Source: Bacillota bacterium
GTDB lineage: Bacteria; Bacillota; Sulfobacillia; JABLXB01
Direction: 5' to 3'
Assembly: GCA_013178305.1 (NCBI GenBank)
Contig: JABLXB010000001.1
Coordinates: 812,253-876,252, forward strand
Length of the DNA: 64,000 nt
Shown here: positions 43,544 to 51,986 of the stretch, one piece after another
Layout of the letters: each line of letters begins with the position of its first letter
How positions within the stretch are numbered: position 1 is the first letter of the stretch
The notes under the pieces: model-generated
Seen by the model: the letters and a program-made list of their open reading frames with translations, nothing else
Told to the model about the DNA's origin: nothing
Database searches by the model: none
Position numbers and translations under genes: made by a program

Positions 43544-44421
43544 GGCTTCTCACCCGTCGCGCCGCCCGTGGCCGGGCCTGCGCCGTCGCTGCTCAAGCCT
43601 GCGCCCTCGACCACGCGCTTCACGAACGCCGGCAGCGCGAACGCCGCCGTGTGTACCTCGGGGCTGTAGTATCGCGTCCCAGCGTCGAGGCGCCGCTTCG
43701 GGACGGAGGGGTCGTGCACCTTCGACCCGACCGTGTAGCTCCACAGGCCTCCGGGATACATCGGCACGCAGCCCACGTAAAGCCCGCTCCTGGGGAATAT
43801 CTTGCGGACTCCCGCAAGCACGCCCCCTATCACCTCGGCGAAGTAGAACGGGGAACCCGTCTGGGCGACGAATATGCCGTCGTCCCTCAACGCCCCGTGG
43901 ATGGAGCGGAAGAACTCCTCGGCGAAAAGGCCGACGGCCGGACCGACGGGGTCGGTCGAGTCGACGATGATCACGTCGTATTCCGATCGGGCCTCCCGAA
44001 CCGCCTTGATGCCGTCCTCGATCCTGACGTGGACGCGGGGGTCGGTCAGCGCACTCGATATGGTGGGGAGATACTTCTTCGACAGCTCAACGACGGCCTC
44101 GTCGATCTCGACCAGGTCGACGCGCTCCACCCCGTGGCGGAGGACCTCCCTGACAACGCCGCCGTCACCACCACCGACGACGAGGACGCATTTCGGCGAG
44201 GGGTGCGCGCACATCGGGACGTGACATATCATCTCGTGGTATGTGAACTCGTCGCGTTCCGTTGTCTGGACCACGTCGTCCAGCGTCAGCATCCTGCCGA
44301 AGCCGGTGGTCTCGGTGACGACAATTTCCTGGTACGACGACTTCCGCCTCTCGAGAACTCCGGTAACCTGGACGGATATCCTGAGTCCGCTGGCCTGGTT
44401 CTCAGTAAACCACACGTCCAC
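43540..44421 (-). CDS. speE: Spermidine synthase (polyamine aminopropyltransferase)
   Basis: Transfers an aminopropyl group from decarboxylated SAM to putrescine. A 293-residue Rossmann methyltransferase-fold enzyme: LDDVVQTTERDEFTYHEM, VLVVGGGDGGVVREVLRH, VDLVEIDEAVVELSKKY and the catalytic loop VIIVDSTDPVGPA are all present. GTG start with GGGGGTG upstream. The dcSAM-producing SpeD is not in the window. Confidence 0.95.
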   Translation of the reverse strand: MDVWFTENQASGLRISVQVTGVLERRKSSYQEIVVTETTGFGRMLTLDDVVQTTERDEFTYHEMICHVPMCAHPSPKCVLVVGGGDGGVVREVLRHGVERVDLVEIDEAVVELSKKYLPTISSALTDPRVHVRIEDGIKAVREARSEYDVIIVDSTDPVGPAVGLFAEEFFRSIHGALRDDGIFVAQTGSPFYFAEVIGGVLAGVRKIFPRSGLYVGCVPMYPGGLWSYTVGSKVHDPSVPKRRLDAGTRYYSPEVHTAAFALPAFVKRVVEGAGLSSDGAGPATGGATGEKP

Positions 44422-44509
44422 AACGCTTCACCCCCTATCTCGTTCCCGCCACCGTATTACGCCGGCCGCCCCCGCGTGCGGGGCAGCCCGTTGGAGTAGC
44501 CGGCGTGGC

Positions 44510-44974
44510 TCAGTACCACATCGGTATGGCCGCGAACGCGCAACCCGCGCGCTCGACCCTGTGCTCCGAACCGATGACCTTCATGCCGGTCATCTTCATC
44601 CCGCGTCTCTCGAACGCGTCCTTGAGCATCATCTCGATGGTGGCCTCGGCCTGCTCCTTCGTGCAATGACCGGAGAACTCCATTATGACCCCAAACGTGC
44701 CGGCGGTGTAGCCGACCCCCACGGCGGCCGCTATGACCTCACCCTTCTCCTCGCAGGTGATGGAGGCATACGCCACGGGAACAAGGCTTCCCGGCGGGAT
44801 GACGAGCTTCTCGACGAATGTGGCCCCGGGGGGTAGTATGCTGGACACTCTGACCAGGTTGACGTTTCCAATGCCGGCTTTCAGCAGGGCGCCGTCAAAC
44901 GCGTTGAGCTCGGTGGCGCCTTCGGATGCTCCGGCGACGACAGTGTACTTTGTGGGTGTAGGTAGGATATTCAT
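44510..44974 (-). CDS. Pyruvoyl-dependent arginine decarboxylase
   Basis: Decarboxylates arginine to agmatine with a self-made pyruvoyl group. A 154-residue proenzyme: the Ser44-Ser45 cleavage site lies in VRVSSILPPG, with GYTAGTFGVIMEFSG and GCAFAAIPMWY at the end. This family (PvlArgDC) is typical of archaea and some bacteria, in place of the PLP-type SpeA. It is the first gene of an apparent arginine-to-spermidine operon, with a strong promoter and a 140-base leader containing a 9-bp hairpin. ATG start with GGGGGGAA upstream. Confidence 0.93.
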   Translation of the reverse strand: MNILPTPTKYTVVAGASEGATELNAFDGALLKAGIGNVNLVRVSSILPPGATFVEKLVIPPGSLVPVAYASITCEEKGEVIAAAVGVGYTAGTFGVIMEFSGHCTKEQAEATIEMMLKDAFERRGMKMTGMKVIGSEHRVERAGCAFAAIPMWY

Positions 44975-45049
44975 GTCAGGTCATTCCCCCCACCAAGAGG
45001 TAGTGGCCGGTTTACGCAACTCATGCTCAGACTCTTGGATCGCATTAAC

Positions 45050-45075
45050 GCGCAGCGGCAGGTCTACCGCTGCGC
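45050..45075 (-). promoter_or_regulatory. Leader hairpin of the arginine decarboxylase gene
   Basis: Nine-bp arms (GCGCAGCGG and CCGCTGCGC) with an eight-base loop lie in the 5' leader between the promoter and the start codon. Possible attenuation or RNA stability element; no U run. Confidence 0.45.
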
Positions 45076-45120
45076 TCCAGACTGCATGAAACGTATAACC
45101 CGGTCCAAATTTACGAAGCA

Positions 45121-45149
45121 ATTATACCAGAAAAGGAATGCAAAGTGAA
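45121..45149 (-). promoter_or_regulatory. Sigma-A promoter of the arginine decarboxylase operon
   Basis: On the minus strand TTCACT, 17 bases, TATAAT preceded by TGG (extended -10). It sits in the divergent gap with the PBP gene and overlaps that gene's immediate upstream region. Confidence 0.7.
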
Positions 45150-45166
45150 TTGAAGGGGGGTCAAGA

Positions 45167-47230
45167 ATGACGGCGGGCCGCCGCGGGGACGGGAGCGGAT
45201 TGATCGCGTCGTTTACCCTGTTAACCGCGGGTTTGGCTGTGGCATTCGTTATCCTGGCCGCGCTCGTCGTCGCCGTCCCCCTCCCCGCGCCTGAGGCACC
45301 CCAGGCGTCGGTTGTATACGACATAAACAGGATCCCGTACGGGCGGCTGTTCGTCGAGAACCGCACCGAGATCCCGTTCTCGCAGATGCCGCTGCATCTC
45401 CGGCAGGCGGTCATCGCCATCGAGGATGACCGTTTCTACAAGCACCCTGGAATAGACCCCATCGCGCTGGTCAGAGCCTTGATCGTTGACATCAGGGAAC
45501 GGAAAGTGGTCGAGGGCGGCAGCACTATCACCCAACAGCTTGCGAAGAACCTTTACCTCACGCCCGAGCGCACCCTGATGAGGAAGCTCAGGGAAGCGCT
45601 CCTCACACTCAGGCTGGAGATGAAATACTCGAAGGACGAGATCTTGAGACTGTATCTGAACCAGATATACTTCGGCGCGGGGGCATACGGTGTCGAGGCG
45701 GCGGCCTGGACCTACTTCGGTAGACCCGCCAGGGACCTGGATCTCCCCTCGGCCGCGCTGCTGGCGGGGTTGATCAGGTCCCCGGAAGGATACTCTCCGT
45801 TCAGGAACCCCGACGCCGCCCTGCACCGTCGCGATGTGGTGCTCTCGCGGATGGTCGAGCTCCGGATGATCGACGAGCGGCAGCGCAAGGAGGCCTCGTC
45901 CTCCGCGCTCGGCACACGGCAGCGCCCCGCCCCAACCCTGGAAGCCCCCTATTTCGTCGACTACGTGACCGATCTCGTTAGAGAGGCGAACCCCGCGCTC
46001 GCAGCCGTACTGGACAGGGGCGGCTACAGGGTGTACACGACCCTGGACATCAAGGTCCAGCGAGCGGCCGAGAGCGCGGTGGCGGGCGGCATCCGGACGG
46101 CCGTTCCGGACAAGGTGGGGGTGATTCAGCCCCAGGCAGCGCTCGTCGCGATCGATCCCGCGACCGGTCACATACGCGCGATGGTAGGCGGCCGGAGCTT
46201 CTCCAACACCCCGCTCAACAGGGCCTCACAGTCGCGCCGCCAGCCGGGCTCGGCGTTCAAGCCGTTCCTCTATGCGGCAGTCCTCGACAGGGGGTTCCCG
46301 CCGACCGCGACCAAGGTGTGCGAGCCGGTCACGTACCAGGGTACTACCCCGGACGAGGTGTACCAGCCCAAGGACCACACCGACGAGAAATACCACTACA
46401 GGCCGCTCGCGATGCGCGAGGCCATCGCCATTTCGGACAACGTGGTCGCGGTGAGGTGGGCCGAGGAGGTAAGACCGTCCACCGTGGCGTCCTACGCCCG
46501 GCGCCTTGGCATCCAGTCGCCGCTCGAACCGAACCTGTCGATCGCCCTGGGCAGCTCCGAGGTCACCCCGCTCGAAATGGCCGCATCCTTCGCCCCGTTC
46601 GCCAATTCCGGCTTCAGGGTGGAGCCGGTGGCGCTCATCAGGATCGAGGACAGGTGGGGCCGCGTGGTGCACGAGGCGAGGCCGCGCCCACCCACCAGGG
46701 TGCTGGACGAACGCGTGGCGTACATCCTCACGGACTTGCTTCGCAGCGTGGTGAGGCCGGGCGGCACCGCGGGGTTCGTAGAGGGATCACTCCGCAGACC
46801 GGTAGCGGGGAAAACCGGGACTACCGACGAGCTGCGCGACTCCTGGTTCGTCGGTTTCACGCCCGACCTGGTGGCATCGGTATACGTGGGCTATGACCAC
46901 AGGGAGAGGGCCGCCGGCTCGGGTGGAGCGCTGGCGGCCCCTGTGTGGTTGTCGTTCGCGAGCGCTGCACTGAAGGACGTCGCGGTGTCGGATTTCCGCA
47001 GGCCGTCCGGCGTGGTAGAGGCGTCAATATGTAACGAAACGGGGCTGACGCCGAACCCGACGTGCCCCGCCCGTACCGAGATCTTCATCGAAGGGACTCA
47101 ACCCGACCAGGTATGCCCCATCTGGCACATGGCCCCTACCGGCGCACCCACCGGCGACCTCGCGCCGTACACGCCGCCCACGCACGGGGCGGTAGCGCCG
47201 GCGCCAGAGGACGGCGGGCGTCCCCGCTAG
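45167..47230 (+). CDS. Class A penicillin-binding protein (PBP1A type)
   Basis: A bifunctional peptidoglycan synthase of 687 residues. One N-terminal membrane helix (about 11-38) precedes the GT51 glycosyltransferase with catalytic E86 in EDDRFYKHPG and GGSTITQQLAKNLYL. The transpeptidase domain carries SxxK in QPGSAFKPFLY, SxN as SDN, and KTGT in GKTGTTDELRDSWF. A Pro-rich tail follows. The ATG has GAAGGGGGG upstream. Its stop codon overlaps the stop of the convergent htrA gene. Confidence 0.94.
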   Translation: MTAGRRGDGSGLIASFTLLTAGLAVAFVILAALVVAVPLPAPEAPQASVVYDINRIPYGRLFVENRTEIPFSQMPLHLRQAVIAIEDDRFYKHPGIDPIALVRALIVDIRERKVVEGGSTITQQLAKNLYLTPERTLMRKLREALLTLRLEMKYSKDEILRLYLNQIYFGAGAYGVEAAAWTYFGRPARDLDLPSAALLAGLIRSPEGYSPFRNPDAALHRRDVVLSRMVELRMIDERQRKEASSSALGTRQRPAPTLEAPYFVDYVTDLVREANPALAAVLDRGGYRVYTTLDIKVQRAAESAVAGGIRTAVPDKVGVIQPQAALVAIDPATGHIRAMVGGRSFSNTPLNRASQSRRQPGSAFKPFLYAAVLDRGFPPTATKVCEPVTYQGTTPDEVYQPKDHTDEKYHYRPLAMREAIAISDNVVAVRWAEEVRPSTVASYARRLGIQSPLEPNLSIALGSSEVTPLEMAASFAPFANSGFRVEPVALIRIEDRWGRVVHEARPRPPTRVLDERVAYILTDLLRSVVRPGGTAGFVEGSLRRPVAGKTGTTDELRDSWFVGFTPDLVASVYVGYDHRERAAGSGGALAAPVWLSFASAALKDVAVSDFRRPSGVVEASICNETGLTPNPTCPARTEIFIEGTQPDQVCPIWHMAPTGAPTGDLAPYTPPTHGAVAPAPEDGGRPR

Positions 47231-48426
47231 CGCTTTGGCATTTCGCCGAGCGTCACGGATATTGTGAGGTCCTTCCCTTTCCTGTTGAGCCTCACTTTGA
47301 CCACGTCGCCCACCTTGTGCTCGGCGAGAACCGCCTTGATCGTCGAGGCGTCCACGATTTCCCTGTCGTCGATGGCGAGTATGATGTCGTCCTTGCGGAT
47401 ACCCGCCTTCGCGGCCGGGCCTCCGGCGATGACGTCCACCACGTATATGCCCTTCTCGAGGGGGATTTCGTACCCATACCGCTGCGCGGTCGGCCTGTCG
47501 ACGAGGTTTATCCCAAGCCATGCCCGGGGCACGCGCCCCTTCGAGAGAAGGCTGTTGATGATACCCCTCGCCGTGTTGATCGGGATGGCGAAGCCCATGC
47601 CTTCGGCCGACTGGATTTTCAGGGTGTTGATCCCGATAACCTGGCCCGCGGCGTTGGCCAGCGGCCCGCCGCTGTTGCCCGGGTTGATGACCGCGTCAGT
47701 CTGGATGAGCACGAACGTTTCCTCGCCGATCTTCAGGGTCCTGTCCTTCCCGCTAATGACTCCCACTGTGACGCTTCCCTTGAAGTCCATCCCCAGCGGG
47801 TTACCCATCGCCACAGCCATTTCGCCGATCTTGAGCTTGTCCGAGTCGCCGAACTCCGCCGCCTTCAGGTTCTGGGCGTCGACCTTGATCACGGCGAGGT
47901 CCGTCACCGGGTCGGCGCCGACGATCGTGGCCGGGAGCGTCCTCCCGTCGGAGAGGAACACCTTGAGCTCCTTCGCGCCCTCGATCACGTGGTTGTTCGT
48001 CACGATGTAGCCGTTGGAATCGAAAATGACCCCCGACCCGCTCTGTTCCTGCACGTACGCCCGCCCAAAGAAGTCGTAGCCCGCGACCGCCTTGTTGACG
48101 ATGCCCACGACCGAGTGCTCCAGCTTCTCCGCGACCTTCACGGCAGGCGACGCGTCGGCCTGCGCGGCCGGCACCTGCGCGGGGCCCGGATTCGGGAACA
48201 CCACCGGCTGAGGTTGAATCTGAGTATACGCCGACAGATACCTCGGCATCGTGGCGGCAACAACCAGCCCGCCTGCAATTGAAGAGATCAACGCCACGGC
48301 GACGATCACCGCCAATGACGTGCGGTGGCGCCGCTGGGCGCGTTCGGGCAGGGCAGTAGCCGCGCACTCGCGCTCAGCCGTCTGCTGGCCACTCAGCTCG
48401 TGGCCGTTGACGAATTCCACACCCAT
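47227..48426 (-). CDS. htrA: HtrA/DegP-like serine protease with PDZ domain
   Basis: A membrane-anchored quality-control protease of 399 residues. One helix (SLAVIVAVALISSIAGGLVV) follows a short cytoplasmic tail. The trypsin-like domain has the His in TNNHVIEG, the Asp in DPVTDLAVIKV and the Ser in NPGNSGGPLAN; a C-terminal PDZ domain follows (KDDIILAIDDREI). The ATG at 48426 overlaps the murA stop (TGATG), which decides the start. It is the last gene of the walR-walK-yycH-yycI-murA-htrA block. Confidence 0.94.
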   Translation of the reverse strand: MGVEFVNGHELSGQQTAERECAATALPERAQRRHRTSLAVIVAVALISSIAGGLVVAATMPRYLSAYTQIQPQPVVFPNPGPAQVPAAQADASPAVKVAEKLEHSVVGIVNKAVAGYDFFGRAYVQEQSGSGVIFDSNGYIVTNNHVIEGAKELKVFLSDGRTLPATIVGADPVTDLAVIKVDAQNLKAAEFGDSDKLKIGEMAVAMGNPLGMDFKGSVTVGVISGKDRTLKIGEETFVLIQTDAVINPGNSGGPLANAAGQVIGINTLKIQSAEGMGFAIPINTARGIINSLLSKGRVPRAWLGINLVDRPTAQRYGYEIPLEKGIYVVDVIAGGPAAKAGIRKDDIILAIDDREIVDASTIKAVLAEHKVGDVVKVRLNRKGKDLTISVTLGEMPKR

Positions 48427-49685
48427 CACCGCCCATTCACGTATTGTATGTGAGCGCCGATACACTTGAACTTATCGACGACATTTTCGTAGCCTCTGAA
48501 TATGTGCTCGACCCCGTAAATCTCGGTCCGTCCCTCGGCCGCCAGCCCCGCCATGATCAGCGCGGCCCCCGCCCGCAGGTCGTTAGCCTTCACCGGAGCG
48601 CCGAACAGCTTCGGTACCCCCTCCACGATCGCGGTCCGGCCGTCCACCTTTATACTGGCGCCCATCCTCATTAATTCGTTGGCGTACCCGAATCTGTTGT
48701 CGTAGATCGTTTCCTGCACTACGCTTATCCCGTCGGCCCTGGTCATCAGCGCCACGAACGGTTGCTGGCAATCGGTCGGGAATCCGGGATACGGAAGCGT
48801 TTTCACGTTGACAGCCCTGGGCCGTTCCGGTCCCACCACCCTCAACGAATCCCCGTTCTCGTGGATCTCCGCGCCGGCTTCCTTGAGTTTGGCGCTCACC
48901 GGGTCGAGGTGTTTGGGTATCACCCCGCCCACGGTCACGTCGCCGCTCGAGGCAACGGCCGACATCATGAACGTCGCGGCTTCGATCTCGTCGGGTACGA
49001 CGCTGTGCTCCGAGCCTGACAGGCTCTTGACCCCTTTGATCCTGATGACGTCCGTCCCCGCGCCCTGCACCTTGGCGCCCATTGAGTTCAGGTAGTTCGC
49101 CAGGCTCACCACGTGGGGCTCCTTGGCGGCGTTCTCGATCACCGTCGTCCCCTGGGCGAGCGTCGCCGCCAGCATTATGTTGATCGTCGCGCCTACGCTG
49201 ACGACGTCGAGGTACACGGGGGCGCCCTTCAGCTGCTTCGCCTCGATCTTCACGATCCCGTGCTCCAGGCGGGCGTCCGCCCCCAGCGCACGAAACCCCT
49301 TGAGATGCTGGTCTACAGGCCTCAACCCGATGTCGCACCCACCGGGCAGGGCCACCTCGGCCCTGCCGAACTTGGCCAGCAGCACTCCCAACAGATAATA
49401 CGACGCCCGCAGCCTTTTGACAAGCTCGTACGGCGCCTGGTACGCCTTAAAACCGTTGGGATTAATGACCATGTGGCCCTTGTGGTCCCACGAAACTTCG
49501 GCCCCCAGCTGGTATATGATGTTCGCAAATACCGCTACATCGGTGATGTCGGGGAGGTTGTCGATGACGCTCTCACCGGAGGCGAGTAGCGCGGCGGGGA
49601 TAACCGCCACCGAGGCGTTCTTGGATCCCGATACTCTTACGTAACCGTTGAGCCGGCGTCCACCGTTTACGACGAGATTGGACAA
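48426..49685 (-). CDS. murA: UDP-N-acetylglucosamine 1-carboxyvinyltransferase
   Basis: The first committed step of peptidoglycan synthesis (enolpyruvyl transfer to UDP-GlcNAc). A 419-residue EPT-fold enzyme starting LVVNGGRRLNGYVRVSGSKN. The catalytic, fosfomycin-sensitive Cys is C117 in LPGGCDIGLRPVDQHLKG (an Asp follows where Ala is more usual). TTG start with AGGAG upstream. It is co-directional with the WalRK block and translationally coupled to htrA. Confidence 0.93.
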   Translation of the reverse strand: MSNLVVNGGRRLNGYVRVSGSKNASVAVIPAALLASGESVIDNLPDITDVAVFANIIYQLGAEVSWDHKGHMVINPNGFKAYQAPYELVKRLRASYYLLGVLLAKFGRAEVALPGGCDIGLRPVDQHLKGFRALGADARLEHGIVKIEAKQLKGAPVYLDVVSVGATINIMLAATLAQGTTVIENAAKEPHVVSLANYLNSMGAKVQGAGTDVIRIKGVKSLSGSEHSVVPDEIEAATFMMSAVASSGDVTVGGVIPKHLDPVSAKLKEAGAEIHENGDSLRVVGPERPRAVNVKTLPYPGFPTDCQQPFVALMTRADGISVVQETIYDNRFGYANELMRMGASIKVDGRTAIVEGVPKLFGAPVKANDLRAGAALIMAGLAAEGRTEIYGVEHIFRGYENVVDKFKCIGAHIQYVNGR

Positions 49686-49791
49686 TCTGTACGCACTCCT
49701 AACGGAACGACGAATTCTGCTACCGCGCCTTCACGCGCGTGGAACCTTCGCCAGTGTACCGGCCATTTCCTGCGCCCCGGGCGGGCAACCG

Positions 49792-50622
49792 CTACTTCCC
49801 GACCCCCCGCGGACGCTCGACCTCGCCCGTGTGCGCGTTAACGTAAATCTCCCGGCTGTCGTCGAACAGCACCCTCCACACGGGAACGGATTCCCACTGC
49901 CTGGCGTCGTACGGTTCGCTGTAATACCCCAGTGTGACAGCCACAATTGACCGTCCCCTGGCGGAAGACCCGAGCGCCACCGCAGCCGTCACCACCGCCT
50001 CCGTCGACGGGATGATGCTGCGGCGCTGGGCGCTGTACCCCACTGGCTCGTACCACACGAACCGCGCCTCGGCGAGCCCGGCGGGGAACACCTTGACCGT
50101 GGCGTGAGAACTGAATAGCGGTCTCCCGTCGACACGAGCGCAAAAGTCCACGACCCACGAATCGCCCGAGGCCAGGGCGTAATCGAGTTCCAGCCCCGCC
50201 GACTTTCCCACGTATTCGTCGATAAACGCCCGCGCCTGCTGCACCGCGGCGTTCCGCGTGACGGGTTTGCCCCCGGCAGCCACGTCCCGCGTGTATATCA
50301 CCGTCCCGTTGTCCAGGAGTGTCGCAAGGCTCGCAACCCCACCCGGCTTCGGGACGGAAAGCCTGTCGAGGACCTCGCGGGCGCGCGCGGCGCCCGGCCT
50401 CAGGACCAGGTACGGAAGCGGGGCCGGTCCCCGCGGCAGGGAACAGGCAAGGCGCACCCCGTCCGATTCCAGCCTGGCCTTCACGTTCCTCAGGTCCGCG
50501 CTGGTAATCGCGCCGTATTCGCGCGCCGCACCGCGTGTCTGCTCCCAGACCTGAAACCCCAGCGCGGTATCGAGCAGCAGGAATGCTATGATGAGTGCGG
50601 TTTTCGCCCTGGACCAGTTCAC
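49792..50622 (-). CDS. yycI: YycI-like regulator of WalK
   Basis: A 276-residue protein with one N-terminal membrane helix (MNWSRAKTALIIAFLLLDTA, the usual YycI opening) and an extracellular domain ending in a PepSY-like fold (VPVWRVLFDDSREIYVNAHT). In Bacillus, YycI and YycH contact WalK and restrain it. It overlaps yycH by four bases. Confidence 0.87.
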   Translation of the reverse strand: MNWSRAKTALIIAFLLLDTALGFQVWEQTRGAAREYGAITSADLRNVKARLESDGVRLACSLPRGPAPLPYLVLRPGAARAREVLDRLSVPKPGGVASLATLLDNGTVIYTRDVAAGGKPVTRNAAVQQARAFIDEYVGKSAGLELDYALASGDSWVVDFCARVDGRPLFSSHATVKVFPAGLAEARFVWYEPVGYSAQRRSIIPSTEAVVTAAVALGSSARGRSIVAVTLGYYSEPYDARQWESVPVWRVLFDDSREIYVNAHTGEVERPRGVGK

Positions 50623-51986
50623 CTGGCTCTCTCCTCACCCCAGACAGCCCCCGACCTGGCGTCGACGAACGCCCTCGGCCCGGTCGCGGTTTCAATGACC
50701 CACACAAGCTTGAGCGCTTCCTGGCGCTCCCCGAGCGGGAGGCTCCAGTAGGCGTAGTATACGTCACGGATAGATCTCGTGACCCATTCCGGGAAAACCC
50801 CTCCCCAGTGCCTTGTGACGATGTTGAGCGCCTCCGCGCCCGGCACCGTGGGGTTAGCCGGCGCCGACGGGCCCACAACCACTCTCACGCACCGGCGATA
50901 TGACTCGGTCCCCTGCGAGCTGAGCGTGACGGAGATGGGCGAGTCGTTCCCCCAGACCGGAATACCCCTGTACGAGTAAGAGAACTGGACCTCGCTGAGA
51001 CCGCCGGAGAGCTTGTGAACCCGGCCCATTGAGTCAAGAAGGAAAGCCCCGTCGGGGAGCCCGCCGTGCGTGGCAACGAACTCGAGTGACCTCTCGAGCA
51101 CGGTGAGTTCGTCCATCCCTGAGGCATCGCCGGTCACGAGCGGGCACGTGTACTCGATCGCCCCGGGGCGGTATATCCTGAGACCCTGCCGCCCATCGGA
51201 GTAGATCACGGCCCCGTCCTTCTCCTCGATCCTCCTGACCACGGACCTGTCCAGGAAGAACTTCTGGAGGATCTGATCGGGGACGAGCGGTTCCGGCTTG
51301 ACCATGAGCGTCGCCACCGGCAGATCCAGCGGAAGGAACACCCCCCTGTCTATGCTGACGCCGTTGATCTCCGTGGGGGCCTCCACGTACCTGGCCGGCG
51401 GTTTTCTCATCACGTCCCTGAGCTGGGAGAGGAGTATCGACGAGTCTCTTCCCAGTCCCCGCAGGTCGAACCGGAGGTACCTGTCGTGCCTGTACGAGTA
51501 CGCGAACACCGCGGGCGTCTTGCCCGTGGAGATCGCAAGCCTGTCGCACATGAAATCGGGTCCCTCGGTCCAGGGGTACCCGGTCCAGATGACCATCCAC
51601 TGAGAGAATGGGAGCCTTACGGGCAAGATCACTTCGATGGACCCCTGCTCAGTCCTGAGCGCCCTCAGGTCAACAGGGCTCTCGCGGGGTACGCCGCTAA
51701 CCTCGCCCAGGACGGCCCTCGATATGAGGCCGGTGTCCCACAATGCCGTGTAGTCAGACCCTCCCGGATACAGCACGGTGTGCTGGTTTCCGCCCAGGTG
51801 AACGACGATCCTCGACGGCCTGAGCGCCTGCTTGATGTCGACTTTGGGCTTTTCGGCTACTACCAGCTGGAACGGCTGCTCGGGACTACGCGCGGGTCCC
51901 TGGAAACCAAGCATGAGCCTGCCTGTTAGGACCAGGCTCAGCAACACCAGCACTGTGAGGGTAACCGACTTGGCGCGCTCTATCAT
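50619..51986 (-). CDS. yycH: YycH-like regulator of WalK
   Basis: A 455-residue protein with one N-terminal helix (VTLTVLVLLSLVLTGRLML) and an extracellular YycH domain. Sequence identity to Bacillus YycH is low, but order, size and topology match: it lies between walK and yycI with four-base overlaps on both sides. Confidence 0.85.
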   Translation of the reverse strand: MIERAKSVTLTVLVLLSLVLTGRLMLGFQGPARSPEQPFQLVVAEKPKVDIKQALRPSRIVVHLGGNQHTVLYPGGSDYTALWDTGLISRAVLGEVSGVPRESPVDLRALRTEQGSIEVILPVRLPFSQWMVIWTGYPWTEGPDFMCDRLAISTGKTPAVFAYSYRHDRYLRFDLRGLGRDSSILLSQLRDVMRKPPARYVEAPTEINGVSIDRGVFLPLDLPVATLMVKPEPLVPDQILQKFFLDRSVVRRIEEKDGAVIYSDGRQGLRIYRPGAIEYTCPLVTGDASGMDELTVLERSLEFVATHGGLPDGAFLLDSMGRVHKLSGGLSEVQFSYSYRGIPVWGNDSPISVTLSSQGTESYRRCVRVVVGPSAPANPTVPGAEALNIVTRHWGGVFPEWVTRSIRDVYYAYWSLPLGERQEALKLVWVIETATGPRAFVDARSGAVWGEERAR

